From Lacicoccus alkaliphilus DSM 16010 (GTDB lineage Bacteria > Bacillota > Bacilli > Staphylococcales > Salinicoccaceae), in assembly GCF_900142805.1 (NCBI RefSeq), contig NZ_FRCF01000006.1:54468-118467 (forward strand): a DNA stretch of 64,000 bases, written 5' to 3'. The position numbers and the translations under genes were made by a program. The stretch's first letter is position 1. Each line of letters starts with the position of its first letter. A model generated the notes under the pieces. It had not been told where the DNA came from and did not search any database. It was given only the letters and a program-made list of their open reading frames with translations. Below, in pieces: positions 8,117 through 17,329 of the stretch.

Positions 8117-8217
8117 GAAATACAACTTATAAATGAAATCTTATGGGTAATTAATTTCAAATATCGATCGAGGTGCCGTTTAACTAAGTGACAGCCCCGG
8201 CCCTGAATTACATCACC

Positions 8218-9651
8218 TTACAGAGGTGACGGCTGGACGTCGGCAGGGATGGGACATTCATAAGGGTGGTCTTTAAACTTCTCCTCATGCTCAATTTTAA
8301 TTGAGTCCAATTTCTCCGGAGACTGTAGAATATCAATGGCGGTCAGTGCCATGACAGTTCCGGCTCTCAGCATGCCTTTATGGGCCACCGAGGTTACGCC
8401 CTGCGTCACCATCTGCCAGGTGTGGATGGGTGTGCCGACTGCGCAGGTTGCCAAAGTGCATTGGGCTGTCGGCACATTCCAGCTGACATCTGCGACATCG
8501 GTGGAGCCGGGCATGGCGATGTCGAAAGGTGCATAATCATGAACCACGTCACTTAAGTATTTTCCTTTCAGTTTATCTCCATCGTTGAAAGCGCCGAAGG
8601 ACTTGACTGATTCCAACGCATCCAACTTTTCATTCGGTGCCAGAGTGTTCCACATGTCTTTGGCATAATCGATTTCTTCAGAGGAATATTCTATCGGATC
8701 AAGCGTTTTAAGCTGATCATACATGACTTTTTCCAATTCTCTGTTCGGCATATAATTTGAACATGCTTTGTCTATCTCGATCGTGACTGATGTCTCGGTC
8801 ATCTGAGCTGCACCTTCTGCGATGTTGCAAACCCTTCTGTAAATATCCCGTACATCTTCCATCTTGGGCGAGCGGATGAGATATAACACTTCTGCATTGG
8901 CCTGCACCACGTTGGGAGAATAGCCTCCTGTATTTGTAGTGGCATAATGCACTCTGGCATCCGGTTTAATGTGTTCCCTGAGGTAATTCACACCTACATT
9001 CATCAGTTCGACTGCATCAAGGGCGCTTCTTCCCAGGTGAGGGGCTGCAGCGGCATGGGCACTCACTCCCTTGAAGCGGAACTTCACCTGGTAATTGGCC
9101 AATGAACTCAGGCTCATCATACTGTTGGTCGTGGAAGGATGCCAGGTCAGTGCGAGATCCAGATGGCTGAAGACCCCTTCCCTCGCCATGAAAGTTTTCC
9201 CTGATCCACCTTCTTCACCGGGGCAGCCGAAATATTGAACAGTGCCGGATATGCCGTTTTCCTGCAGATATTCTTTGATTGCAATCGCTGCAGCGAGAGA
9301 ACCGGTACCAAGCAGGTTATGGCCACAACCATGCCCATGTCCGCCTTCGGTGATCGGTTGAGGATGTGAAACGCCGCCTTCCTGGCTCAAATCAGCAAGC
9401 GCATCAAATTCACCCAGTATTCCAATGACAGGATACCCGCTGCCAAAAGTTCCGGTGAACGCTGTGCTTATGCCGGCGACATCATCCTCCAATGTGAATC
9501 CTTCGTCACTTAAAGCCTGCCATAATATAGCCTTTGATTGTGTCTCTTCAAATCTTGTTTCAGGATGTGCCCAAATATCATCGCTGACATTCACCAACAT
9601 GTTTTCTTTCGCTTTTAAAATACTTTCTACAAATGATTTAGAATCAACCAT
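8218..9651 (-). CDS. M20-family amidohydrolase (AbgB-like, p-aminobenzoyl-glutamate hydrolase type)
   Basis: 477 residues, the length of AbgB-type M20D peptidases. The metal-binding signature GGHGHGCGHN (residues about 104-113), the downstream CPGEEGGSGK with the catalytic Glu, and the dimerisation-domain FKGVSAHAAAAPHLGRSALDAVELM are all present. Enzymes of this group cleave amide bonds of aminoacyl-glutamate or related N-acyl amino acids in the cytosol. Its ATG overlaps the stop of the upstream symporter by one base (TAATG), so the pair is one operon: the transporter likely imports the conjugate that this enzyme splits. AGGAGAT precedes the ATG. The exact substrate cannot be read from sequence. 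Confidence 0.85.
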   Translation of the reverse strand: MVDSKSFVESILKAKENMLVNVSDDIWAHPETRFEETQSKAILWQALSDEGFTLEDDVAGISTAFTGTFGSGYPVIGILGEFDALADLSQEGGVSHPQPITEGGHGHGCGHNLLGTGSLAAAIAIKEYLQENGISGTVQYFGCPGEEGGSGKTFMAREGVFSHLDLALTWHPSTTNSMMSLSSLANYQVKFRFKGVSAHAAAAPHLGRSALDAVELMNVGVNYLREHIKPDARVHYATTNTGGYSPNVVQANAEVLYLIRSPKMEDVRDIYRRVCNIAEGAAQMTETSVTIEIDKACSNYMPNRELEKVMYDQLKTLDPIEYSSEEIDYAKDMWNTLAPNEKLDALESVKSFGAFNDGDKLKGKYLSDVVHDYAPFDIAMPGSTDVADVSWNVPTAQCTLATCAVGTPIHTWQMVTQGVTSVAHKGMLRAGTVMALTAIDILQSPEKLDSIKIEHEEKFKDHPYECPIPADVQPSPL

Positions 9652-11105
9652 TAAGCTTTCATCTCCTTAAATTTAGGTCGCTGCGGCTTGCCTTTTACAA
9701 TGAACATAAAGATGATTGCGCCTATGATGGCCAGCACAGGAATTGAGAGTCCCATGAGTATCCCTTCATTGACGAGTACACCGAACAGAACGGGAAACAG
9801 AATGAATCCTAAAACCGAGTTGATTGAGTAACTGACGGAGAACTCCCCTAAAACGGGCGATTTATAATCAGGGTCCACCATTTTCAACAATAATAAGCCT
9901 GTAATGAATACTCCCGAGTTTGTACCTAATATAGCCACACTTCTCTCAAACCAAAATTCTCCATATAATTTTTTGCTCATCCAATAAGCTAAAGAAACTG
10001 TAAATGCCATTATGACGGTCACCATGATTAAAATAGGTACGATATAAGTTAAAACCGCTTGAACCGGTAAACTTACAATAGCCGCAACCACTGCAAAATC
10101 TGTAAACATGCTTGCTATTTTTGAAGTGATTTGATTATTGACGACCCAGGATAAGTTCAGCTGGCACATGATCCACCATATTCCGTACATCACTATGATG
10201 GCATAAGCCCAAATCGGGACACTCCCAATAATAGGCACCTGAAAATATTGTATGACAGACAATAAAGCATAGGCTAACCCACTCCCGCCCAGGATCAAAG
10301 CGAGATGGAAAGTCAATGAGTCAATGGAAGAACTGGTCGTCGTTTCTTTTCCAAAAGAATTTTGTTTTTCTATATTACTTTCATAACCTTTGAGCATCTC
10401 TTCCGGAAAACTCTGAGGGCCGCTCAGGAATTTTGTATACCCTTTTCTGGCAGCAATATTAATTAACACTATCCCTATCAGGATTCCACCGATGATACCC
10501 ACCGTTGCTGTTGTGACGGTGACACCCTGGGCCAGCTCCCAATATGGCTGGTTCATGCTCTGTAATAAACTCCCTACTACACCGGCTGTTCCATGGCCCC
10601 CGGAAAATCCCATACCGATTTCTGTGCCGAAGGTGGCATATAAATCTTGGACAAAGTCGGTTGCTTCAAATATAAAACTCAAGAGGAGACCCAATAAAAG
10701 CTGTCCCTGCGAAATGATCACCAGTATAGCCAGTAAGACGAGCGTATTTCTGGTAGTGCTACTTCCCTTTTCAGCTTCGAGATTCACACTTGCGGGCTTC
10801 TCCGCGCGCTCCTGCCGTTCCTTCCGCTTTTCCAACCGGGATTTAAATTTCACTCCGAACGGTATAGAGGCGACTACGGGTACAATTAATATCCCCGGAA
10901 GTAATGCATATATTGATATCCAGTCCTCTGGTATGGGTATAATGGCATAATCTCCTAAAACAATTGGACCAAGGAGCAACCCGATAAAACCACCTATAAC
11001 AGAAGCCGGTAGGAATAATGACTGTAAAAACTTAATTTTAGCTCTTAAAATCATCCCCAAAATTAAAAAACCTGCTAAAACTGAAAAACTGATTAGTAAA
11101 TCCAT
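9651..11105 (-). CDS. Sodium/glutamate symporter-like permease, amidohydrolase-linked
   Basis: About 484 residues with some 11-12 hydrophobic segments. It shares the GltS landmarks QSLFLPASVIGGFIGLLLGP near the N-terminus and GMGFSGGHGTAG around residue 165. A charged cytosolic insert rich in Arg, Lys and Glu lies after the third segment. An ATG at 11156 is in frame, but GTGGAGGGATCAA lies directly before the ATG at 11105, giving MDLLISFSVLAGFLILG, which I prefer. Its stop overlaps the amidohydrolase start, and a LysR regulator is divergent. Context suggests import of an acyl- or aryl-glutamate-like compound, unlike a housekeeping glutamate symporter. Confidence 0.82.
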   Translation of the reverse strand: MDLLISFSVLAGFLILGMILRAKIKFLQSLFLPASVIGGFIGLLLGPIVLGDYAIIPIPEDWISIYALLPGILIVPVVASIPFGVKFKSRLEKRKERQERAEKPASVNLEAEKGSSTTRNTLVLLAILVIISQGQLLLGLLLSFIFEATDFVQDLYATFGTEIGMGFSGGHGTAGVVGSLLQSMNQPYWELAQGVTVTTATVGIIGGILIGIVLINIAARKGYTKFLSGPQSFPEEMLKGYESNIEKQNSFGKETTTSSSIDSLTFHLALILGGSGLAYALLSVIQYFQVPIIGSVPIWAYAIIVMYGIWWIMCQLNLSWVVNNQITSKIASMFTDFAVVAAIVSLPVQAVLTYIVPILIMVTVIMAFTVSLAYWMSKKLYGEFWFERSVAILGTNSGVFITGLLLLKMVDPDYKSPVLGEFSVSYSINSVLGFILFPVLFGVLVNEGILMGLSIPVLAIIGAIIFMFIVKGKPQRPKFKEMKA

Positions 11106-11315
11106 TTGATCCCTCCACTTTTTGTAAAAATCAGATATTAATTCAACATCTTCCATTCACTTGCATTCAGCTTCTGTCTAAGCACTTTGGAAAAATAGGA
11201 ACCAACCAGGAAATATGTATAATTGCCAAGAGAAAGCCCTTCCATTTCATGAAAGATGTTAGAATCAAATGTATCACAAGATTTAGATGATTAAGTAATT
11301 GAATTTTTCAATAGC

Positions 11316-12257
11316 TTGTTTCATTTAATAAAGAGGGAGTGGCCGATTATTTTTAATGAGGAACTGCAATCATTTTTAACAGCTTCCAATAAGAAAAGCC
11401 TGTCGATGGCTGCTGATGCACTGCATATCACTCAACCTACGCTCAGTTACCGGATAAAAAAACTGGAAAAAGACCTGGGGTTTAAACTGATAGAGAGGAA
11501 TTGGGAAGGGATAAAATTGACCAATGAGGGTCAATATTTTCTGCCCTATGCCGTGAGGATCCTGGAGGATTTAAAAAATGTCCAAAATGTCATCGGTTTC
11601 AACAGTGATGGTAACCAGGCGACTTACGAAATCGTCCATAAGAACGAGGGAATCTTTCGTATTGGTATCAATTCCTTGCTTTCTTCGTTATTCACGGAAT
11701 CTTTCATAATGGAATTAAGTAATGATCATCCTGATTTGGAATTTGATATTATTACACGTCCCACAAATATACTGAAGAATTTGATTGATTATAAAGGAAT
11801 AGACCTGGCTGTATATTATGGGAACGAGACCCATATCCATACTCATTCATCTCTCATAGGCACAGAAGAAGTGGTGCTTTTATGTCACGAAGATGATTTT
11901 CATGATATTCAAAAGAACCTGGACAATCTCCAATCATTCAACAAACCTTTTTTATCTTATGATAATCCCGTTTTATCAAATAACATCGAATTATTGGATA
12001 TCATTCTTACAACTTTAAATGTCCGTGCCTTTAAGACTTTGGATAATTGGATTATAATGGCTTCCTATATTGCTGCGAAAAAAGGTTATACCATTATACC
12101 GCGGTCAAGTGTATCTCAAATGATCAACCTTTCTTCCGCTCCTTTGAAAACCATACCTCTTGGTGATATGTTTCCTCATATCAAAATGTATATGTCCCAT
12201 CCAAAAGATTCGATATTTAAAGGTCCCATAAATTCCATCAAAAACTTATTTGAATGA
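11316..12257 (+). CDS. LysR-family transcriptional regulator
   Basis: A LysR protein of about 300 residues. The N-terminal HTH reads SMAADALHITQPTLSYRIKKLEKDLG and the effector domain begins near FRIGINSLLSS. It is divergent from the symporter/amidohydrolase operon, the usual LysR arrangement, so it probably activates that operon in response to its substrate. The start is uncertain: there is no in-frame ATG near the expected N-terminus. A TTG at 11316 opens the frame but has no convincing RBS, while AGAGGGAG at 11332-11339 would fit a non-standard ATT start just before FNEELQSF. Codon use is more AT-rich than the flanks. Confidence 0.82.
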   Translation: MFHLIKREWPIIFNEELQSFLTASNKKSLSMAADALHITQPTLSYRIKKLEKDLGFKLIERNWEGIKLTNEGQYFLPYAVRILEDLKNVQNVIGFNSDGNQATYEIVHKNEGIFRIGINSLLSSLFTESFIMELSNDHPDLEFDIITRPTNILKNLIDYKGIDLAVYYGNETHIHTHSSLIGTEEVVLLCHEDDFHDIQKNLDNLQSFNKPFLSYDNPVLSNNIELLDIILTTLNVRAFKTLDNWIIMASYIAAKKGYTIIPRSSVSQMINLSSAPLKTIPLGDMFPHIKMYMSHPKDSIFKGPINSIKNLFE

Positions 12258-12415
12258 TGCATGTCGAGTTCTGAACCTGGATGATCTCCTAGTGCTGAAT
12301 TACCTGATCACCCGGGCGTGGCAGGAGTGTCTGGTGGTTACATGAGCTTTTTCATTGTGTTAGAATGAGCACTTACAATATGTGAAGACAAATTCAGATA
12401 AACAAAGGGGTCCAT

Positions 12416-13639
12416 ATGACACAAAAGAAAGCTGGTCCGTCCAATCCGAAATCCTCAGCGCCAACGTTAAAGGATCCTCAAAATATGCTGTTCATTTCAG
12501 GAATTCTGGCGGTTCTCATTATCACTTATTTCGCCTTTCAAGCTTCCGGTTTTGAATTCATGCTTTTGTTTTGGACAGGGGTCCTCATAGGGTTCGCCTT
12601 ATTCCATGCTCATTTCGGTTTCGCCGCTGTTTATCGTCAAATCGTCGAGACCGGGAATACGGAAATGCTGCGAGCACATATGCTCATGTTAGGGATTGCA
12701 GCTACGTTATTTGCGCCTATCCTGATGTTTGATATCAACGCATTCTCAAATACGACTGAAGGCGCCCTTTCACCTATAACCTTTGGAGTGGTGATCGGCG
12801 CTTTCCTCTTCGGTTTTGGGATGGAAATGGGTAGCGGGATTGCGCCCGCCTCTTTTTATGAAGAAAAAGGTGGCCGTACAGCCATGATTTTCACCCTGTT
12901 TGGTTTTCTTACAGGCGCTGTGATTGGTGCTTATCATTTCGGTTTCTGGAATGAGGCACTCCCCTCCGCGCCTGAGATTTCATTGGCTGAGGATACCGGC
13001 CTGGGTCATTTAGGTGCCTGGGGTATGCAATCGGCGATTTTCGCGTTGGTCATCATACTTTCTTATGCATATAAAAAACGAAAAAGGCCGCCTTTACTGC
13101 CTGCCTCCCCCACTGCTGTCGGATGGAGGAAAATCATTTTCGGATCCTGGCCGCTTTGGGTGGGTGCACTCGTCCTTGCCGTGCTCAACGCTGCTGTCTT
13201 CATAATCCAGGGGGAGCCCTGGAAGCTCACGGCTGCCTTTACGCTGTGGGGATCCAAGCTGTTGATGAATCTTGGCATCGATGTGACTCAATGGGAGTAT
13301 TGGATTGCAGAGGAGAGGATCCGCGCGTTGCTGGCACCTGCCATGATGGATTCAGTCAGTGTGCTCAACTTTGGTGTCATTCTTGGGGCGTTCCTTTCCT
13401 TGACGCTCAGTGGGATGGTTCGATTTTCCAAGATCCCTCCCCGCTTTGCGCTCTTAGCCCTGGCGGGAGGTCTCCTTATGGGGTATGGCGCCACGATATC
13501 CTTTGGAGCAAACATTGGTGCTTATTTCAGCGGAATCGCTTCTTTTAGTCTGCATGCCTGGATCTGGGCTGTGATGGCGATTATGGGCGTGTACGCGGCC
13601 TATATGGTGGCAAAGAAACTCAAACTTGTATCGAAATAG
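12416..13639 (+). CDS. YeeE/YedE (TsuA-like) family membrane protein lacking cysteines
   Basis: 407 residues with about ten hydrophobic segments. The two family repeat motifs are recognisable: GFGMEMGSGIAPASFYEEKGG (about 133-153) and GYGATISFGANIGAYFSGIAS (about 356-376). In YeeE/YedE thiosulfate transporters these loops normally contain Cys (GSGC.., FGCNIGA) that relay the sulfur anion. Here those positions are Ile or Ala, and the whole protein contains no cysteine. It may therefore carry a different anion, or transport without the thiol relay. Start ATG with AAAGGGG upstream. It stands alone, with no TusA or rhodanese next to it. Confidence 0.8.
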   Translation: MTQKKAGPSNPKSSAPTLKDPQNMLFISGILAVLIITYFAFQASGFEFMLLFWTGVLIGFALFHAHFGFAAVYRQIVETGNTEMLRAHMLMLGIAATLFAPILMFDINAFSNTTEGALSPITFGVVIGAFLFGFGMEMGSGIAPASFYEEKGGRTAMIFTLFGFLTGAVIGAYHFGFWNEALPSAPEISLAEDTGLGHLGAWGMQSAIFALVIILSYAYKKRKRPPLLPASPTAVGWRKIIFGSWPLWVGALVLAVLNAAVFIIQGEPWKLTAAFTLWGSKLLMNLGIDVTQWEYWIAEERIRALLAPAMMDSVSVLNFGVILGAFLSLTLSGMVRFSKIPPRFALLALAGGLLMGYGATISFGANIGAYFSGIASFSLHAWIWAVMAIMGVYAAYMVAKKLKLVSK

Positions 13640-14245
13640 CAAAGAAAGTCGCGCCAAAACAAAGACCATGGCCATAGTTACATGTATTTGCTCCATTTAA
13701 AATAAAGTCAGGCACCACATTTATAAGTATTACTGTCATCAGTTTTTTTAAAATACGTTGTTTACGAAGTATTTTTTAGTGGTATGGAATTATTACACTC
13801 CCTATATGCGAATCAGCCGCCCCTTTATTTATCGCACACCTTATGTGGCTGTTCTTTGATCATATCTGGAGTGTAGGGTTGAATATACATCAATCCAAAC
13901 GAGTTGTGCTGAAGTGCCTCATCTATGGGACGCTTCCTCCCGGGTCTGCAGTTCAGGCAGGCGCGGGAGTTTTTTAATGGTCAGCCGATTCATTTTCAAA
14001 AGAATGGACATCAAAAGTTGAATTCATACTTCAATCAGGCTATATGTAAAAGAGATGAGGCGCCTGGCTGTCTTGAAGACAATTGTATTTCTTTGTTCTA
14101 GTGGAGAAATAAGTGGCGGTTTTAAGTGGTACGATGATAGTATCTTAAACAAAGCCTCATCATATAATGATCAGGTTGAAGGTGTTTTTGAAGTTGAAGC
14201 AGTATATTAACAGTAGTTACAGAACAAATTTTAGGAGAAGTTAAA
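13640..14245. other. 606-bp gap with no convincing gene
   Basis: I see no ORF with an RBS and family features here. The only clear element is a hairpin at 13937-13975 followed by six T, which terminates an unseen plus-strand transcript or acts as a leader terminator. The 3' part holds the upstream region of the small coupled ORF at 14246. Confidence 0.5.
13937..13975 (+). terminator. Orphan rho-independent terminator
   Basis: CTCCCG (13937-13942) pairs with CGGGAG (13964-13969) around a G/C-rich loop, followed by TTTTTTAATGG. It lies 300 bp after the YeeE-like gene and 270 bp before the next small ORF, so its partner gene is unclear. Confidence 0.6.
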
Positions 14246-14386
14246 ATGAAGTTTACATGTATCGTGAGAAGAGTTGAGGAATCACGTGATTTTTCAGATA
14301 AAATTGTAAAGCAGGGTGACGGGCATATCTTATTGAATGAACATGAGAGCCGCTTCAAACTCAAGCCGAAAGAGGGAACACTATGA
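14246..14386 (+). CDS. Small protein of unknown function coupled to the TVP38 gene
   Basis: A 46-residue ORF that starts with ATG at 14246 after a good RBS (TAGGAGAAG, 6 bases upstream) and ends in a TGA that shares ATGA with the start of the next gene at 14383. It reads MKFTCIVRRVEESRDF at the start and ESRFKLKPKEGTL at the end; it is basic and hydrophilic with one Cys. I do not recognise a family. The RBS and the four-base overlap argue for real translation and coupling to the TVP38-like gene. It could also act only as a leader peptide. Confidence 0.6.
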   Translation: MKFTCIVRRVEESRDFSDKIVKQGDGHILLNEHESRFKLKPKEGTL

Positions 14387-15075
14387 GTTCGGGCGAAGAG
14401 CGCACCCGCATGTTTTCTTTACGTTCGGTAGTGACCTTGATTCTTCTGATCATGCTGGGTGCATCGTTGTTATGGGCAAGCTTCAACCTGAATCTGCCTG
14501 AACCGGAGGAAATGCGTGAGATCATCCTCAGTTATGGCTGGGCCGGCTGGCTGGTGTTCGTTGGAATCACCGCAGCAATCGCCATCACCCCGATTCCCAT
14601 AACAGTCCCTGCCTTGGTGGCCGGCTCCCTTTACGGTGTAATCATAGGGACACTGCTCTCCCTCTCCGGGGTGATGATCGGCTCCTGGCTCGGCTATTGG
14701 CTGGCGCGTCTTTTGGGGCAGCGCCTCACCTTTCAGCTCCTGGGGCGTCACAGTGACATCGTACAGAGTTACCTTAGCGATGCGGGGTTCTGGGCTGTGT
14801 TTACTGTGAGGGTGATGCCCGGTCTGCCATATTGGCCGGTGAACTACGGGGCCGGGGCCTTGGGCATCGGGCAATATGTATTCATATCCGCCACTTTCCT
14901 GGCCTCCGTCCCCGGGCAGATTTCCCTGGTGTCTTTAGGTGCCTTTGCAGTGAATCCATCACTATTCTACGGGATCATATTGGTCGTCGCATGGGTTGCG
15001 GTATTGATTTTGACCTGGATCTCTTACCGTTACTGGAGTCCTACAAAGCGTGACACAGGAGAATCAGAAAAATAA
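14383..15075 (+). CDS. TVP38/TMEM64 (VTT-domain) membrane protein
   Basis: 230 residues with an N-terminal membrane segment and the VTT/SNARE-associated core. Recognisable pieces are FVGITAAIAITPIPITVPALVAGSL shape motifs (about 60-85), GSWLGYWLARLLG (about 106-118) and VRVMPGLPYWPVNYGAGALG (about 147-166), which match the F/R-x-xPGxP..NY..G signature. DedA/TVP38 proteins are linked to lipid scrambling and membrane homeostasis; the specific role is unknown. It is translationally coupled to the preceding 46-residue ORF and has a charged C-terminal tail. Confidence 0.82.
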   Translation: MSSGEERTRMFSLRSVVTLILLIMLGASLLWASFNLNLPEPEEMREIILSYGWAGWLVFVGITAAIAITPIPITVPALVAGSLYGVIIGTLLSLSGVMIGSWLGYWLARLLGQRLTFQLLGRHSDIVQSYLSDAGFWAVFTVRVMPGLPYWPVNYGAGALGIGQYVFISATFLASVPGQISLVSLGAFAVNPSLFYGIILVVAWVAVLILTWISYRYWSPTKRDTGESEK

Positions 15076-15238
15076 CTGTTACAAAAAAGAGACTCCGTCA
15101 ATGGCGTTCAGCACCGCTCACCACCATTGGCAGAGCCTGTTTTTATATCTGGGACAATTCTGTTTCTTCACTATGTCCCGGGAATTTCCATGAGGTTGCG
15201 ATGTCACCGCCATGTTGAACTTTTATGGCCGGCAATCA

Positions 15239-15622
15239 TTACACCGACTTGTCGATGCAGCCGATCAGCCGTTCTTCAATATCCACGGCAATATTCTTTA
15301 CGGACTCGTTTTCCACCATTTCAATCAGTGCACTCGGTTTCGGCATCCCGATTTTTGTTGTAGCGTTTTCTTCGTAAACCACAATTTTGCAGGGGAGGAA
15401 GTAGCCCACCATCAGGTCTTTTGACAGCACCTGGTTCGCTTCCTCCGGGTTGCAGACTTCAAGTATTGTATACGGTGTGTCAAAATCGGTGCCTTTTTCC
15501 TGGAGGGTGGCCGTCAAATCGAAATTCCACAGGACGCCAAACTTTTCAGCCTTTAAATTCTCTTCTAGTGTCTGCACAGCTTCGTTTCTGCTTTTTGACG
15601 TTTCTACAGTGTAATGGAACAT
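15239..15622 (-). CDS. DUF302-domain protein
   Basis: 127 residues, soluble. MFHYTVETSKSRNEAVQTLEENL followed by KFGVLWNFDLTATLQEKG and YTILEVCNPEEANQVLSKDLMVGYFLPCKIVVYEE is the DUF302 pattern, including the conserved CNP and the PCKI element. DUF302 proteins are small alpha/beta dimers of unclear role, often seen near redox or metal genes. The RBS GAGGAGTAATAAGT precedes the ATG. It is convergent with the TVP38-like gene and divergent from the DUF998 gene. Confidence 0.85.
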   Translation of the reverse strand: MFHYTVETSKSRNEAVQTLEENLKAEKFGVLWNFDLTATLQEKGTDFDTPYTILEVCNPEEANQVLSKDLMVGYFLPCKIVVYEENATTKIGMPKPSALIEMVENESVKNIAVDIEERLIGCIDKSV

Positions 15623-15741
15623 ACTTATTACTCCTCTCTTTTAGTGATCGTACTATAGGTAAAGTTCCCTCTTTAAGTGCTTGATTAAACATCATGAGAG
15701 GGAGATCGGTCATTCATTTTGGATGAGTTGGAAGGGGGAAT

Positions 15742-16380
15742 ATGATGAAGAGACGACTGATTCATTGGCTGGGGCTGCTTGGTCCCCTCAGTTTGATTTC
15801 CTATGCAGCAGCTGTCCTTTTGTCACCCGCTGCCTACCCCGGGTATGATTGGATGTCGCAGGCGGTCAGTGATTTGAGCGCACAGGATGCGCCTTCCCGG
15901 ATGTTATGGCAGCAATTGGCCGGTGTGTATAACATCGCAGGCATCGTCGCAGTCACTATGGTGGGTGTCTATGTTGAAAACCGGCTGACGAAGCCGCTGA
16001 GGACGGGTATCTATTTATTTGTGATGATGAGCTGGATTTCCGCCCTCGGTTATACGATATTTCCGTTGACGTCCAGCGGCAGTCCCGGCACACTGCAGGA
16101 TTTCATCCATATTTATATCGTCACAGTCATGGTCGTACTTCTCAGCATTCTCTCTTTGGGGATGATCATGATCGGCGGCTTCAAAGATAAGCAGTATAAA
16201 GGCCTGGCAATGTGGGCTGCTGCTGCTTTGACATTCATGTCCGCAGGAGCGGTCGGTGCGGGTATCGTTCCGGAGGCATACTTCGGGATACCTGAACGCT
16301 TCAGTGTATTTGCAGCAACCGCCTTTACCGCTGTTCTCGGCATGTATCTGTTCAATGGATTCGGGGAAATGGATGATTGA
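15742..16380 (+). CDS. DUF998-family membrane protein
   Basis: 212 residues with about six hydrophobic segments. The N-terminus MKRRLIHWLGLLGPLSLISY and the loop PGYDWMSQAVSDLSAQDAPSR (about 33-53) are the DUF998 hallmark, where an H/W-x-x-x-SxLS motif follows the first membrane segment. RBS AAGGGGGAAT before tandem ATG codons at 15742 and 15745. The function of the family is unknown. It is monocistronic, with a long inverted repeat downstream. Confidence 0.78.
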   Translation: MMKRRLIHWLGLLGPLSLISYAAAVLLSPAAYPGYDWMSQAVSDLSAQDAPSRMLWQQLAGVYNIAGIVAVTMVGVYVENRLTKPLRTGIYLFVMMSWISALGYTIFPLTSSGSPGTLQDFIHIYIVTVMVVLLSILSLGMIMIGGFKDKQYKGLAMWAAAALTFMSAGAVGAGIVPEAYFGIPERFSVFAATAFTAVLGMYLFNGFGEMDD

Positions 16381-16482
16381 AGACACGATTGGAGCTCAAG
16401 TTGAACAATACGATCAGTTAAGCCTGTAAAGGGGGATTCACAGGCCCCCGCCCGCACCGTCACTGCAGTCTGAAAACATCGT

Positions 16483-16520
16483 AAGCCCCATCTTTCAATC
16501 AAAATTGAAAGATGGGGCTT
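16483..16520. repeat. Perfect 17-bp inverted repeat, possible terminator
   Basis: Arms of 17 bp at 16483-16499 and 16504-16520 with a 4-base loop, beginning AAGCCCCATC. There is no T-run on either side, so it may terminate weakly for both the DUF998 and the convergent fasciclin gene. It is the only notable element in the 266-bp gap 16381-16646. Confidence 0.6.
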
Positions 16521-16646
16521 ATCTATAAGTGAATAAGGGGGGTGTTTAAGAGTATAAAGGTTCAACGAAAAACATGAAAAAGATAACAAAATTCTACATT
16601 AAGTGCACAAATGTATAATTTTATTATCTTGATTTGAAACCACTTC

Positions 16647-17300
16647 TTATTTCTCAGTACGTGTTTCTTTTCTGAAGAATACATAGAAGAAAGCAAGAGC
16701 GGTTGCAAACAATCCGATCACCATCATATTGCTGGACTGTACACCTGTATCCGGTACTTCGGATTCATCCATCTGTACATCCTGTAAAGTGAAGTTCGAT
16801 GGTACCAGAACTGAATCTACAACATGAATCACACCGTTTGAGGCTTCGATATCAGTATCGACGATATTGGATTCATTGACCATCGGGTCGCCGCTGAGGT
16901 CGAACGTCACTGATTCACCATTCACGGTCGACGCCTCCAAACCGTCTTCCAGGTCACCGGCAAAAACTTCACCTTCAATTACATGATACAATAATACATT
17001 TGCCAAATCCGGCTGCGCCAAAAGCTCTTCCTGAGTGATATCAAGATCGCTTAATAATTGCGCAAATGCTTCGTTGGTCGGTGCAAACACTGTGTATGGC
17101 CCTTCACCTTGCAGTGTTTCCACAAGTTCTGCCTGTTGCAGCGCTGCAACTAGAATGCTGAAGTCTTCGTTACCTGCTGCAACATCCACAATCGTACCCG
17201 CCTCTTCCTGATGCTCATCTGCGAATGTGATCGATGCGAAAGAAACTGAAATCAACACTGCAGCCAGAGCAGTCAGGAAGCCCTTTAGTACTCTAATCAT
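16647..17300 (-). CDS. Fasciclin (FAS1) surface protein with sortase-type sorting signal
   Basis: 217 residues: an N-terminal signal peptide (to about ITFADEH), one FAS1 domain (about 35-165) with H1 motif GPYTVFAPTNEAFAQL and H2 motif VNGVIHVVDSVLVP-like SNGVIHVVDSVLVPSNF, a short linker, and the C-terminal tail VPDTG (182-186) then a hydrophobic stretch and RKETRTEK. That tail is an LPxTG-like cell-wall sorting signal with V in place of L. FAS1 domains mediate adhesion. A class B sortase is divergent 127 bp away, so it is the probable anchoring enzyme. RBS AAGGGGG lies 8 bases before the ATG. Confidence 0.87.
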   Translation of the reverse strand: MIRVLKGFLTALAAVLISVSFASITFADEHQEEAGTIVDVAAGNEDFSILVAALQQAELVETLQGEGPYTVFAPTNEAFAQLLSDLDITQEELLAQPDLANVLLYHVIEGEVFAGDLEDGLEASTVNGESVTFDLSGDPMVNESNIVDTDIEASNGVIHVVDSVLVPSNFTLQDVQMDESEVPDTGVQSSNMMVIGLFATALAFFYVFFRKETRTEK

Positions 17301-17329
17301 TTACATTACCCCCTTAGGTAATTAGTATG

